Origin: Roseiarcus sp963759955
GTDB lineage: Bacteria; Pseudomonadota; Alphaproteobacteria; Rhizobiales; Beijerinckiaceae
NCBI GenBank assembly: GCA_963759955.1
Contig: CAVXCA010000024.1
Location: 1-64,000, forward strand
Direction of reading: 5' to 3'
DNA length: 64,000 nt
In this document: positions 27,420 to 35,244 of the stretch, piece after piece
How positions within the stretch are numbered: the first letter of the stretch is position 1
How the letters are laid out: the number at the start of each line of letters is the position of its first letter
The notes under the pieces: model-generated
What the model saw: only the letters and a program-made list of their open reading frames with translations
Told to the model about the DNA's origin: nothing
Databases searched by the model: none
Position numbers and translations under genes: made by a program

Positions 27420-27625
27420 CCGAGGCGAGGAGCATCCGCTTCGCCTGCGAGATGGTGGTCAAGACCGCCCGCCTGATGGTCGGCGTCCCGGACTACGAAA
27501 CCTACGTCGCGCATCGCCGGGTCAATCACCCGGACCAGCCGGTCATGACCTACAAGGAATTCTTCCGCGAGCGCCAGGAGGCGCGCTACGCCGTCGGCAA
27601 GGGGCGGTTCCGGGGGTGCTGCTGA
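27416..27625 (+). CDS. ybdD: YbdD/YjiX family small protein
   Basis: A 69-residue protein encoded in a four-base overlap with cstA (GTG 27416). It matches the small family MVGVPDYETYVAHRRVNHPD, PVMTYKEFFRERQEARY, ending in FRGCC; homologues end in CC. The family always accompanies CstA-type transporters and is thought to assist their activity. No membrane segment. Confidence in identity is high, in function low. Confidence 0.92.
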   Translation: MTEARSIRFACEMVVKTARLMVGVPDYETYVAHRRVNHPDQPVMTYKEFFRERQEARYAVGKGRFRGCC

Positions 27626-27955
27626 GAGGGGGAGGGGAAGGGGATTGCGCAAGGGCGGCGAGGGCGTGATGGAATTGGGGAATTCGTATTGGACTGCACC
27701 CCGAATGCCCCGAATACGATCGACAATTTCTTTGGGAATGGCGGCAATGCGGGTATCCTGAGGGCAAGTCGGGCGAGGCGTCGCGGCTTCGAAGCCGAGG
27801 CCGCCCGAGGGGAAAGTTCCGCAGGGCCATTGGTCAAGGCTTTCCGTCGGAAGCCATTGAAGTCATTCATGGGGCCGTCAAGGAAAGCCTTGACGAGCCT
27901 TGACGAAACTTGACGGGACTTGACGCAGGCCTTGACGGCGGCCTTGCGGCCCCGC
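27626..27955. other. Non-coding interval between convergent ybdD and GST genes
   Basis: About 330 bases with no convincing gene. A 74-codon open frame (27689-27913) has no family match and poor coding character. The interval contains several G/C-rich inverted pairs and, at its right end, the CTTGACG repeat array described separately. Termination for both convergent genes is probably located here. Confidence 0.6.
27876..27937. repeat. Phased CTTGACG direct-repeat array with inverted copy
   Basis: Five direct copies of CTTGACG start at 27889, 27899, 27909, 27919 and 27931, spaced 10, 10, 10 and 12 bases. One inverted copy (CGTCAAG) starts at 27876. The inverted copy and first direct copy form an 8-bp hairpin, CGTCAAGG-AAAG-CCTTGACG. 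Near-helical spacing suggests cooperative protein binding on one face of the helix, but the location, between convergent 3' ends, is odd for an operator. Confidence 0.8.
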
Positions 27956-28663
27956 CTATCCCGCAAATTCCGGATAAAAGCGCTTCATCATCCGCTCGGA
28001 GTAGCCGACGAGGTAGGCTTGCGCCTCGGCGGCCTGACGCAACGGCGTGACGAAGACCTTGGCCAAGCATCCCATGACGAAGGCGCCGGCGGTTGCGTCC
28101 GCGCCGTGCGGTTCCTCGCCGAAGAGGTATGGCTTGTTGCCGAGGATCGCGGCGAGGGCGCCGAGATCGCGGCGTCCGAGCTCGGCGAGTTCCGCCGCGC
28201 TGTGGCGCCCGAGGCCCTGGCCGTGCAGCGTCCGGCGCAGGCCGCGGCGGATGAAGGCCTTGACCATGGGGCGGATCGGCGCGGGCACGGCGTCGAAGAA
28301 TTTCGCCGGGCCGCGCGCGAAGTTGTCGTCGTCGAGCCAGCGCGCGTCGATCATGATCCAGTAGAGATGGTCTTCGCACATTTTCTCGATCGCCCAGCCG
28401 AGCCCCTTCTCGCCGGCGCTCAGGCCGGCGTCGAAATCGAAGCCGTACTTGCGCTCGATGTGGAGGCGGATGAACGTCGAGTTGGCGATCGTCTCGCCGT
28501 CGTCGCGGATATAGGGCAGCTTGCCCTTGGGCGCCTTGCCGAAGCCCTTGAGCTCGATCTGGTAGGGCAGGCCGGCGAGTTTGAGCAGCAACTCCGCCTT
28601 GGTGACGAAAGGGCTGGGATCGGGCAGGCCGAAATCGGGACCGAATTTGTAGAGCGTGATCAT
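27956..28663 (-). CDS. Glutathione S-transferase-like protein (FAX/metaxin-like)
   Basis: A 235-residue protein. The thioredoxin-like N-terminal domain begins MITLYKFGPDFGLPDPSPFV with KAELLLKLAGLPYQIEL and GKLPYIRDDGETIANST, the cis-Pro and glutathione-contact region. The all-helical C-terminal domain ends YLVGYSERMMKRFYPEFAG. The pattern matches the failed-axon-connections/Tom37-like branch of the GST superfamily, which is common in Alphaproteobacteria, rather than classical detoxifying GSTs. ATG 28663 is the family start. It is downstream of sseA on the same strand (42 bases), likely in one operon. Confidence 0.85.
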   Translation of the reverse strand: MITLYKFGPDFGLPDPSPFVTKAELLLKLAGLPYQIELKGFGKAPKGKLPYIRDDGETIANSTFIRLHIERKYGFDFDAGLSAGEKGLGWAIEKMCEDHLYWIMIDARWLDDDNFARGPAKFFDAVPAPIRPMVKAFIRRGLRRTLHGQGLGRHSAAELAELGRRDLGALAAILGNKPYLFGEEPHGADATAGAFVMGCLAKVFVTPLRQAAEAQAYLVGYSERMMKRFYPEFAG

Positions 28664-28704
28664 CGTGGCGTCTCCCCCTAGACCTTGCCCCTCCGGCCTC
28701 GCGC

Positions 28705-29550
28705 TCAGGCGGGCCCCGTCGCCACCGGGCAATCCGCGCGTCCGCCCCATTCCGCCCAGGAGCCGTCGTAGAGCCCGGCGACGCGCCCGCCCGCCTCTTC
28801 GACCGCAAGCGCGAGCATCGCGGCGCTGACGCCCGAGCCGCAGGTGGTGATGATCGGTTTCTTGAGATCGATGCGATGTTCGGCGAACGCGCTCGTGAGC
28901 GCCGCGGTCGATTTGAGGCGCCCGTGATCGACGATGTCGACGAACGGCAGGTTGAGGGCGCCCGGCATATGGCCGCTGCGCAGGCCGGGGCGCGGCTCGG
29001 GGGCGCGGCCCTCGAAACGATCGGCCGGGCGTGCGTCGACAACCTGGACCCCGCCGTTGGCCAGCGCCTTGCGCACGTCGTCGATCGAGGCGACGAAGCT
29101 GTGGTCGAGGCGCGGCGTGAAGCGCCGGGGCTGCGGGTGGGCCTCGCCGTGTTCGAGGGGGCGGCCTTCGCGAATCCATTTGGGCAGGCCGCCATGGAGA
29201 ATCGTCACGTCGTCGACGCCGAACGCGCGCAGCATCCACCACACGCGCGCCGCGGCGAACAAGCCATGGGTGTCGTAGACGACGAACCGCATGCCGTCGC
29301 CGAGGCCGAGCGCGCTCATCTCCTGGGCGAACTTCACGGCGTCGGGCAGCATGTGCGGCAGGCTGCTTGAAGTGTCCGCGATCACGTCGATGTCGAAGAA
29401 CACCGCGCCGGGAATGTGCTCGACTCGGAATTCCGCCGGGCCGTAGCGCCCGGTGGGCGGCAGGTGCCAGGAGGCGTCGATGATCCCCAGTCCGGGCGCT
29501 CCGAGATGCGCCGCCAGCCAATCGGTGGAAACGAAATTCTCTCGAGTCAT
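28705..29550 (-). CDS. sseA: 3-mercaptopyruvate / thiosulfate sulfurtransferase
   Basis: A tandem rhodanese of 281 residues that moves sulfane sulfur from 3-mercaptopyruvate or thiosulfate to a thiophilic acceptor. The inactive N-terminal rhodanese domain covers about residues 5-135 (HLPPTGRYGPAEFRVEHIPG). The active C-terminal domain covers about 160-278, with the catalytic Cys in TTCGSGVSAAMLALA; the loop CGSGVS is of the mercaptopyruvate type. ATG 29550 (MTRENFVSTDWLAAHLG) is the conserved start. Neighbouring cysK and GST genes fit a role in cysteine and sulfide metabolism. Confidence 0.92.
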   Translation of the reverse strand: MTRENFVSTDWLAAHLGAPGLGIIDASWHLPPTGRYGPAEFRVEHIPGAVFFDIDVIADTSSSLPHMLPDAVKFAQEMSALGLGDGMRFVVYDTHGLFAAARVWWMLRAFGVDDVTILHGGLPKWIREGRPLEHGEAHPQPRRFTPRLDHSFVASIDDVRKALANGGVQVVDARPADRFEGRAPEPRPGLRSGHMPGALNLPFVDIVDHGRLKSTAALTSAFAEHRIDLKKPIITTCGSGVSAAMLALAVEEAGGRVAGLYDGSWAEWGGRADCPVATGPA

Positions 29551-29610
29551 ACTGAAATTCCGGACCGCGCGCATCGAAACGCCAGCTCTAGCAGAAACGA
29601 CGGCGCAGCG

Positions 29611-30330
29611 CTAAGGGCGATCGCCGTGAAGCGCGATGCGCACGCGCCGGTTGATCTTGCCCTTCTTTTCGATGCCGGTGACGGTCGCGCGGCCGATTTC
29701 GCCGGTGCGCGCGACGTGGGTGCCGCCGCAAGGCTGGAGATCGAGGCCGACAATCTCGACCAGCCGGACGCGGCCGGCGCCGGTCGGCGGCTTGACCGAC
29801 ATGGTCTTGACGAGGCCGGGATTGGCGGCGAGTTCGTCGTCGTCGATCCAGCGCGTGCGGATTTCGGCGTCTCTGGCGATCAAGTCGTTGAGGCGGCGCT
29901 CGATGTCGGCTTTGTCGAGAGCGGTCTCGCCGGAATCGAAATCGAGCCGGCCTTCGCCGTCGCCGACCGAGCCGCCGGTGACGGGATAGGGGAGCACGGC
30001 GGTCAAGAGGTGCAGCGCGCTGTGGGCGCGCATGCGCGAAAAGCGCAAGTCCCAGTCGAGCCGCGCCATGAGGCTTTCGCCGGCGGCGGGAAGACGGGCG
30101 CCCTCGGCGGGAACATGCAGGATCGTGCGGCGGTCGGCGTCGTACACGGTGTCGAGAATTTCGATCGACGAGCCGTCGGCGAGGACGAACCGGCCGCGAT
30201 CTCCCGACTGCCCGCCGCCGCGCGCGTAAAACACCGTTCCGTCGAGCACGATAGCGCCCGGCGCGGCTGCGAGCACGCGCGCCTCGACCTCGCGCCAATA
30301 GGAGTCTTCGCGAAAGAGCGGTTCGGTCAT
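29611..30330 (-). CDS. Alanyl-tRNA editing protein (AlaX type)
   Basis: A freestanding editing-domain protein of 239 residues that hydrolyses Ser-tRNA(Ala), guarding against mistranslation. The zinc-site motifs are present: HSALH (HxxxH) in MRAHSALHLLTAVLP, and CGGTHV in DLQPCGGTHVARTGEIG. The N-terminal beta-barrel carries TVFYARGGGQSGDRG. It has no catalytic aminoacylation domain, unlike AlaRS. ATG 30330 lies one base after the cysK stop (TAA-A-ATG), so the two are surely co-translated; pairing an editing factor with cysteine synthase is common in Alphaproteobacteria. Confidence 0.92.
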   Translation of the reverse strand: MTEPLFREDSYWREVEARVLAAAPGAIVLDGTVFYARGGGQSGDRGRFVLADGSSIEILDTVYDADRRTILHVPAEGARLPAAGESLMARLDWDLRFSRMRAHSALHLLTAVLPYPVTGGSVGDGEGRLDFDSGETALDKADIERRLNDLIARDAEIRTRWIDDDELAANPGLVKTMSVKPPTGAGRVRLVEIVGLDLQPCGGTHVARTGEIGRATVTGIEKKGKINRRVRIALHGDRP

Positions 30331-30331
30331 T

Positions 30332-31363
30332 TTAAACAAAGGCCTTGGGAGCGCTGGCGCTGCGTTTGAGCCAGGAGGGGACGGGGAGGTTCTTGGAACG
30401 CAAAAACGCGGCGTTGAACAATTTCGACGCGTAACGCGCGCCTGAATCGCAGAGCAAGGTGACGATGGTATGGCCGGGGCCGAGGTCGCGCGCGAGTCGG
30501 ATCGCGCCCGCGATATTGATCCCCGAGGAGCCGCCGAGCAACAGGCCTTCGTGTTCGACCAGATCGAAGACGATCCGCAACGCTTCGTCGTCGGCAATCC
30601 GGTAGGCGAGATCCACCGGCGCGCCTTCCAGATTGGCGGTGATGCGCCCCTGTCCGATGCCCTCGGTGATCGAGGAGCCCTCGCTCTTCAACACGCCCTC
30701 GGTGTAGTAGGAATACAGCGCCGCGCCGAAAGGGTCGGCGAGCGCGATTTTGATGCTGGGATCGCGCTCTTTGAGCGCCATGCCGACGCCAGCGAGCGTG
30801 CCGCCGGAGCCGACCGCGCTGACAAAACCGTCGATGCGCCCTTGCGTTTCTGCGTAAATCTCCGGTCCGGTGGTCTCGTAATGGCCGCGACGATTGGCGA
30901 CGTTGTCGAACTGGTTCGCCCAGACCGCCCCATTTGGCTCAGATTGTGCAAGAATTTCAGCGAGACGTCCGGAATATTTAACGTAATTGTTCGGGTTGGA
31001 ATAGGGCGCCGCCGGCACTTCGACGAGTTCCGCGCCGACCAGGCGGAGCATGTCCTTCTTTTCCTGCGCCTGGGTGTCGGGGATGACGATGACGCTGCGA
31101 AAGCCCAGCGCCGAGGCGACCATGCCGATGCCGATGCCGGTATTGCCGGCGGTGCCCTCGACGACGACGCCGCCGGGCTTGAGCGCGCCGCGCGCGATCG
31201 CGTCGCGGATGATCGCCAGCGCCGCGCGGTCCTTGACCGAACCGCCGGGGTTCATGAACTCGGCTTTGCCCAGAATGGTGCAGCCGGTCGCCTCGGAGGC
31301 CGCCCTGAGCTTGATCAGCGGCGTGTGGCCGATCGCTTCGACGACGGTGGGGCTGAAAGTCAT
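30332..31363 (-). CDS. cysK: Cysteine synthase A (O-acetylserine sulfhydrylase)
   Basis: PLP enzyme that makes cysteine from O-acetylserine and sulfide. It has 343 residues. Motifs: VVEAIGHTPLIKLRAASEAT, the PLP lysine in NPGGSVKDRAALAII, the phosphate-binding GTAGNTGIG, and GSGGTLAGVG. ATG 31363 (MTFSPTVVEAIGHTPL) gives the family N-terminus. The C-terminal region after GGSSGINIAGA is slightly longer than in E. coli CysK. It is first of a minus-strand run cysK-alaX, followed by sseA and a GST. Confidence 0.93.
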   Translation of the reverse strand: MTFSPTVVEAIGHTPLIKLRAASEATGCTILGKAEFMNPGGSVKDRAALAIIRDAIARGALKPGGVVVEGTAGNTGIGIGMVASALGFRSVIVIPDTQAQEKKDMLRLVGAELVEVPAAPYSNPNNYVKYSGRLAEILAQSEPNGAVWANQFDNVANRRGHYETTGPEIYAETQGRIDGFVSAVGSGGTLAGVGMALKERDPSIKIALADPFGAALYSYYTEGVLKSEGSSITEGIGQGRITANLEGAPVDLAYRIADDEALRIVFDLVEHEGLLLGGSSGINIAGAIRLARDLGPGHTIVTLLCDSGARYASKLFNAAFLRSKNLPVPSWLKRSASAPKAFV

Positions 31364-31595
31364 CGGGACCTCGTTTCTGAACACGCTAGGCGAAGCCGCG
31401 ACGCCGGACAAGAACGCAAGGCGGTCGGCGACCGCAGTCTTCTCGTCATCGATCAATTTCGCTTCTGCCGCCCGATCGCGCGTCCCAAGGCCTGGATAAC
31501 GCGCGGCGGCTCGGTTTAGAACGGAATCGGGCGCGCCGCCCGACGCGGAAGGATGGCCTGGTCGCGCCGCGAGGCCGGCGCGAAACTGAGGGCCG

Positions 31596-32387
31596 ATGTT
31601 TTTTCTCGCCTCGAAACTGCTGTGGTTGGCCGCGGCGCCGATCACCCTTTTGATGGGTGGCGCGCTCGTCGGCGCCTGGCTCGTTCGTCGCGCCCCGCGA
31701 TTTGGTCGTGCGCTCGCGCTCGCGTGCTCGGGCGCGCTGCTGTTCGTCAGCGTCGCGCCGGTCGGCGCGCTGCTGATCGCACCGTTGGAGGACCGGTTTC
31801 CGCCGCCTCCCGCCGACATGCCCGCGCCTTACGGGATCATCATCCTCGGCGGCGCGATCGACGACGAGATCAGCGCGGCGCGCGGCCAGACGGTTTTCGA
31901 CGAAGGCGGCTCGCGCTTGACCGAGGCCGCGATCCTGGCGCGGCGCTATCCTCAGGCGCGCCTCGTCTATACCGGCGGCAGCTCGTCGCCGTGGGATTCG
32001 CGTTCGACCGAGGCGCTGGAAGGGCGCAAGCTTCTCGTCGCTCTCGGCGTCGATCCCGCGCGGATCGCGATCGAGGACAAGTCGCGCAACACCGACGAAA
32101 ACGCGCGCTTCACCGCGGCGCTCGCACATCCCCAGCCGGGTCAGATCTGGCTCGTCGTCACCTCCGCCTATCACATGCCGCGCGCGATGGGGCTGTTCGT
32201 CAAGGCGGGATTTGCCGCTCGCGCCTATCCCGTCGACTACCGCACGCTGGGCGATGCGCGCGATTGGCGGCTCGATCTCGATCCCGTCAGCGGCCTGAGC
32301 CTGTTCGATCTGGCCGTCCACGAATGGATCGGCCTCTTCGCCTATCGCGCGAGTGGGCGGATCGACGATTGGTTCCCGCGGCCGTGA
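31596..32387 (+). CDS. YdcF/ElyC family (DUF218) protein
   Basis: A 263-residue protein with two N-terminal hydrophobic helices (LLWLAAAPITLLMGGALVGA; ALALACSGALLFVSVAPVGA), followed by the DUF218 domain: YGIIILGGAIDDE, RYPQARLVYTGGSSSPWDSR, IAIEDKSRNTDENARF and LVVTSAYHMPRAMGLF. ElyC and SanA homologues act in envelope and undecaprenyl-phosphate metabolism, and the domain is probably periplasmic. ATG 31596 gives MFFLASKLLWLAAAP. It is monocistronic here, divergent from cysK. Confidence 0.88.
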   Translation: MFFLASKLLWLAAAPITLLMGGALVGAWLVRRAPRFGRALALACSGALLFVSVAPVGALLIAPLEDRFPPPPADMPAPYGIIILGGAIDDEISAARGQTVFDEGGSRLTEAAILARRYPQARLVYTGGSSSPWDSRSTEALEGRKLLVALGVDPARIAIEDKSRNTDENARFTAALAHPQPGQIWLVVTSAYHMPRAMGLFVKAGFAARAYPVDYRTLGDARDWRLDLDPVSGLSLFDLAVHEWIGLFAYRASGRIDDWFPRP

Positions 32388-32405
32388 ATGCGGCGCGCGC
32401 TCTCT

Positions 32406-32711
32406 TCACTCGACGTTCGGCGCGCCCAGGCGATAGACGCCGCGAAAATCGTGGGGATCGACCGGCTTACCCTTGCGGTAAATGACGATCCGGCCGGCGT
32501 CGGCGAGGCGCACCGCGGTCGTTCGCACGCCCTGCAGATGCGCGCGCCAGCCCAATTCGTCCTCGCCGCGCGCGGCCGCGTAAGCCTGGGCGGCGTCGGT
32601 CGGGCAGATCGTGCGCCCGGGCCGCGCCTCGGCGGTGAGGGCGAGGATGACGCTTTCCAGGGTCGGGGACGAATCGGAGGCTTCGGGCGCGGCGCTCATG
32701 GAGCGCGTCAT
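32406..32711 (-). CDS. DUF3253 domain protein
   Basis: A protein of about 101 residues. The conserved block LESVILALTAEARPGRTICP, TDAAQAYAA and GRIVIYRKGKPVDPHDFRG is characteristic of DUF3253, predicted winged-helix. The start is ambiguous: ATG 32711 (MTRSMSAAPEASD) or ATG 32699 (MSAAPEASD). The frame extends further upstream, into the 3' flank of the cupin duplicate, without similarity. No function is known for the family. Confidence 0.8.
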   Translation of the reverse strand: MTRSMSAAPEASDSSPTLESVILALTAEARPGRTICPTDAAQAYAAARGEDELGWRAHLQGVRTTAVRLADAGRIVIYRKGKPVDPHDFRGVYRLGAPNVE

Positions 32712-32783
32712 GGGGCGGACCCGAGCCGGGGTCAAGGCGAGGGCGACGCGGTCAAGCCGGATGGGCTCCGCGGCGGCGACGGC

Positions 32784-33061
32784 TTGAATGGCCGCTTCCG
32801 CCGCGCAGCATTCAGGCGAGGCTTCGTCCTTCGCCGGCGGTTCAGTATTTCCCCTCGGTTTGGCCAGTCGTCGCCTTGCCGTCCCCGCCCTCGAGAATGG
32901 GAATCGTGCAGACGACGCGCATCCAGCCGGCGCCGACGTTGCGAAGCTGGTGGGCCTCGTGCGGCGCGACATAGACGACGTCGCCCGCCGCCAGCCGAGT
33001 TTCCACGCCCGCGCCGTCGAGAACCGCCGGCTCGCCGTCGAGGAAATAAAACTCGTGCTCT
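32784..33061 (-). repeat. Diverged duplication of 37684-37965
   Basis: About 280 bases covering the cupin 3' half and its downstream flank (from CGGCTTGAATGGCCGCTTCC here, CGGTTTGAACGGCCGCTTCC in the other copy). Both copies lie on the same strand about 4.9 kb apart and bracket the DevBCA-like, MAPEG and trmO genes. Scattered third-position differences show it is not recent. Confidence 0.75.
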
Positions 33062-33063
33062 GT
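32842..33063 (-). pseudogene. Cupin protein, 5'-truncated partial duplicate
   Basis: The last 73 codons match the intact cupin gene at 37743-38132 almost residue for residue (EHEFYFLDGEPA, AAGDVVYVAPHEAHQLRNVG, GGDGKATTGQTEGKY). Identity ends abruptly at about 33061, where the intact copy continues into HAHAEEHEF but this one reads into unrelated sequence (PAPFMVAACAMTEHEF). The metal-ligand HxH part of the first cupin motif is therefore lost. An open frame continues to 33216 but has no cupin N-terminus. Similarity extends some 55 bases past the stop codon, showing this is a DNA-level duplication. Confidence 0.75.
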
Positions 33064-33326
33064 CATGGCGCACGCGGCGACCATGAACGGCGCCGGTGGC
33101 TGGACATTCGCCGGGTCCGAAACGGACACAGGGGCCGTCTTGACCGTGCTCACTCCATCCAAGGACGCCGGGAAACTGCACGGTCTCCGATTCTTGGGGG
33201 TGATAACGCAGGGCAAGCACCATCAGTTGCATCACCTCATGCTCGCACGCGGCGAAAATCCGCATCAGTGAAGCGGCGTTCTGCGGATTGCGCCGACGCG
33301 CTACGTCAGCGTCGAGCCGGCCCCCT

Positions 33327-34100
33327 TCAGGGCGCTTGTCTTGAGGCCACGTCGGGCTTCCGGGGGTCGACGGTTTGATTTGCGTTCGCCTTGGACTCCT
33401 CGATCGCTTCGAGGCGCCCATCGCGAAGATGAAAAATGCGATCGAAGCGATTGAAGATCTTCTCGTCGTGTGTGACGACCAGGATCGCGCCTTGCTGATC
33501 GGATGCGACCCGTCGCAGCAAATCCATCACAACGCCCGCGCGGTGCGAGTCGAGCGCGGCGGTCGGCTCGTCGGCCAGAATTATGCGAGGTCAATTCGCC
33601 AAGGCGCGGGCTATCGCAACCCGTTGCGCTTCTCCGCCGGAGAGTTGCGCGGGCATCGCGTGCATACGGTCCCCGACCTCGAGATATTTCAGCAACGCCT
33701 CCGCCTCCGCGCGGGCGCCGCGCGGCTTGGCGCCGAGAAGCTCTATCACCTCTGCGACGTTCTCTACGCTGTTCAGGAATGGCAACAGATTGTGTGTTTG
33801 GAAGATGAAACCGATCTTCTCGAGCCGCAAACGCCGCAGGTCGCGTCGGAGCCAACGTTGATCGTAAACAATCTCTCCGCCGAGCCGCAGCCATCCGCTC
33901 GTCGATTCGGTTACGCAGCCGACGACGTTGAGCAGCGTGCTTTTGCCTGATCCGCTCGGGCCAAGCAGACCAACGACTTCGCCGGGAAACACCGACATCG
34001 TGACGTTGACGAGGGCATCGACGCGCTCCGGCCCTTCGCCATATCGTTTCGAGACATCGCGCAGTTCGACAAGGGGCGGCGTCATATCGGCGTCGGTCAT
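33327..34100 (-). pseudogene. ABC transporter ATP-binding protein (LolD/MacB/DevA type) with in-frame TGA
   Basis: The N-terminal part has Walker A LLGPSGSGKSTLLNVVG and the Q-loop FIFQTHNLLPFLNSV, then the signature AQLSGGEAQRVAIARALAN. The next codon is TGA (33591-33593, minus strand). Beyond it the same frame continues perfectly with PRIILADEPTAALDSH (Walker B), VVMDLLRRVASDQQGAILVV and the H-loop VTHDEKIF, ending at 33327. Thus only one codon is wrong, probably CGA to TGA. Translation would give 169 residues lacking Walker B, so no active ATPase. The other two subunits upstream are intact. A sequencing error is possible. Confidence 0.88.
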
Positions 34101-34104
34101 CGCG

Positions 34105-35244
34105 CTAACCCATCAGAGCTTTCCCCGGATCCACCTTTACTGCGGCCCGGACGCCGAGCGTCGACGCCAGCAGGCAGACCACGACCACAATGATGAAAAG
34201 AATTGCGACGTCCCGTGGCTCAAGCAGTACACGCCGCGGGAAATATTCCTTGGTTGCAGATATCAAAGCCACCCCAATCGCAAAGCCGCTAATGCCGAGG
34301 ATCAGCGCCTGTTGGACGATCAACCCAATGATCGTTCGGTCCGGCGCCCCGACCAGCTTGAGCGTGGCGATCGAACGCAGCTTGTCCATAGTCAGCGTGT
34401 AAATGATGAGCGAGATGATCACTGCGGAGACCATGATCAGAATCACCATGAATAGGCCGAGCTGACTCTGCATTTTCTCGATGACGAACGCGGTTAGATA
34501 AACTTCCTCTTGCTGCTCCGTCACTGCGGATAGGTGTTTCCAGCGATCGATCTCCGTGGCGACGGCCGCTCGAGACGCGCCGGGGTCAAGCCGAACGAGC
34601 ACGGCATTGATATCCGCAGTGGCCGGGGCGCTTCGACCGGCGGCTTTTTCCCGGCGCTCGAGCGCCGGGGCGACCGCGAACTGGATCAATTGCGCGTCGA
34701 GCAACGTGATCCAGGCGACGGCGTCGCCCGAGGATGCGACCATTCCCCGAGTCAAGCCGACAACGGTGTAGAGCTCGCGAAAGGGTCCGATCGGAACCTG
34801 ATCGCCAAGCTTGAGGCCGGAGGACGCGTCGGCGACGATCTGATAGTGGCTCTCGGTGATGTCGTGACCCATTGCGATCGCCTCTGGACCGCCGAGTCGT
34901 CCTGGCTCGTAACCCTGAATGAAGAGCCGCACCGGCTTCCCGTTTGCGACGGTCTGCACGGTCTGGAACGTCACGGAACCGGCCCCTGCGACTCCGGGGA
35001 TGCGCTGCACCAGATCGCGAGTGTCGCGGGGTATTCGCGATGGTTCGGCGAACGGCCCCATCGTGCGTGGCTGCACGACCCAGAGATCGGGGCTCGAGGC
35101 GCGCGGCAGACGCAACGCGTCATCGAGCGCTCCCTCATATATGCCGCTCATCGCGATCGCTATGCTGAGCAGCAGACCCAGCCCGATTCCGCTCAGCACG
35201 AAGCGAAGCGCGTTATGTCGCATGTCGCGCAGTGCGAGGTTCAT
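34105..35244 (-). CDS. FtsX/MacB-like ABC transporter permease (DevC type)
   Basis: A 379-residue permease with an N-terminal membrane helix (FVLSGIGLGLLLSIAIAMSG), a periplasmic domain of about 200 residues (VVQPRTMGPFAEPSRIPRDT), then three C-terminal helices (LFMVILIMVSAVIISLIIYT; LILGISGFAIGVALIS; AILFIIVVVVCLLASTLGV). The FtsX signature MDKLRSIATLKLVGAPDRTI lies between the first two. With the HlyD-like subunit and ATPase it would form a tripartite exporter like cyanobacterial DevBCA. It overlaps the adaptor stop codon (ATGA) and ends four bases before the ATPase gene, so all three are one operon. Confidence 0.9.
   Translation of the reverse strand: MNLALRDMRHNALRFVLSGIGLGLLLSIAIAMSGIYEGALDDALRLPRASSPDLWVVQPRTMGPFAEPSRIPRDTRDLVQRIPGVAGAGSVTFQTVQTVANGKPVRLFIQGYEPGRLGGPEAIAMGHDITESHYQIVADASSGLKLGDQVPIGPFRELYTVVGLTRGMVASSGDAVAWITLLDAQLIQFAVAPALERREKAAGRSAPATADINAVLVRLDPGASRAAVATEIDRWKHLSAVTEQQEEVYLTAFVIEKMQSQLGLFMVILIMVSAVIISLIIYTLTMDKLRSIATLKLVGAPDRTIIGLIVQQALILGISGFAIGVALISATKEYFPRRVLLEPRDVAILFIIVVVVCLLASTLGVRAAVKVDPGKALMG

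Noticed and set aside
27689..27913. A 74-codon frame downstream of ybdD
   Set aside because: No ribosome-binding site, no family similarity, and it ends inside the CTTGACG array; treated as non-coding.
27876..27937. CTTGACG repeats as a miniature CRISPR array
   Set aside because: Repeats are 7 bases with 3-5 base spacers; no cas gene nearby.
33591..33593. Recoding of TGA as selenocysteine or tryptophan in the ABC ATPase
   Set aside because: No Cys or Trp is expected at this ATPase position and no SECIS-like hairpin was seen; other genes in the window use TGA as an ordinary stop.
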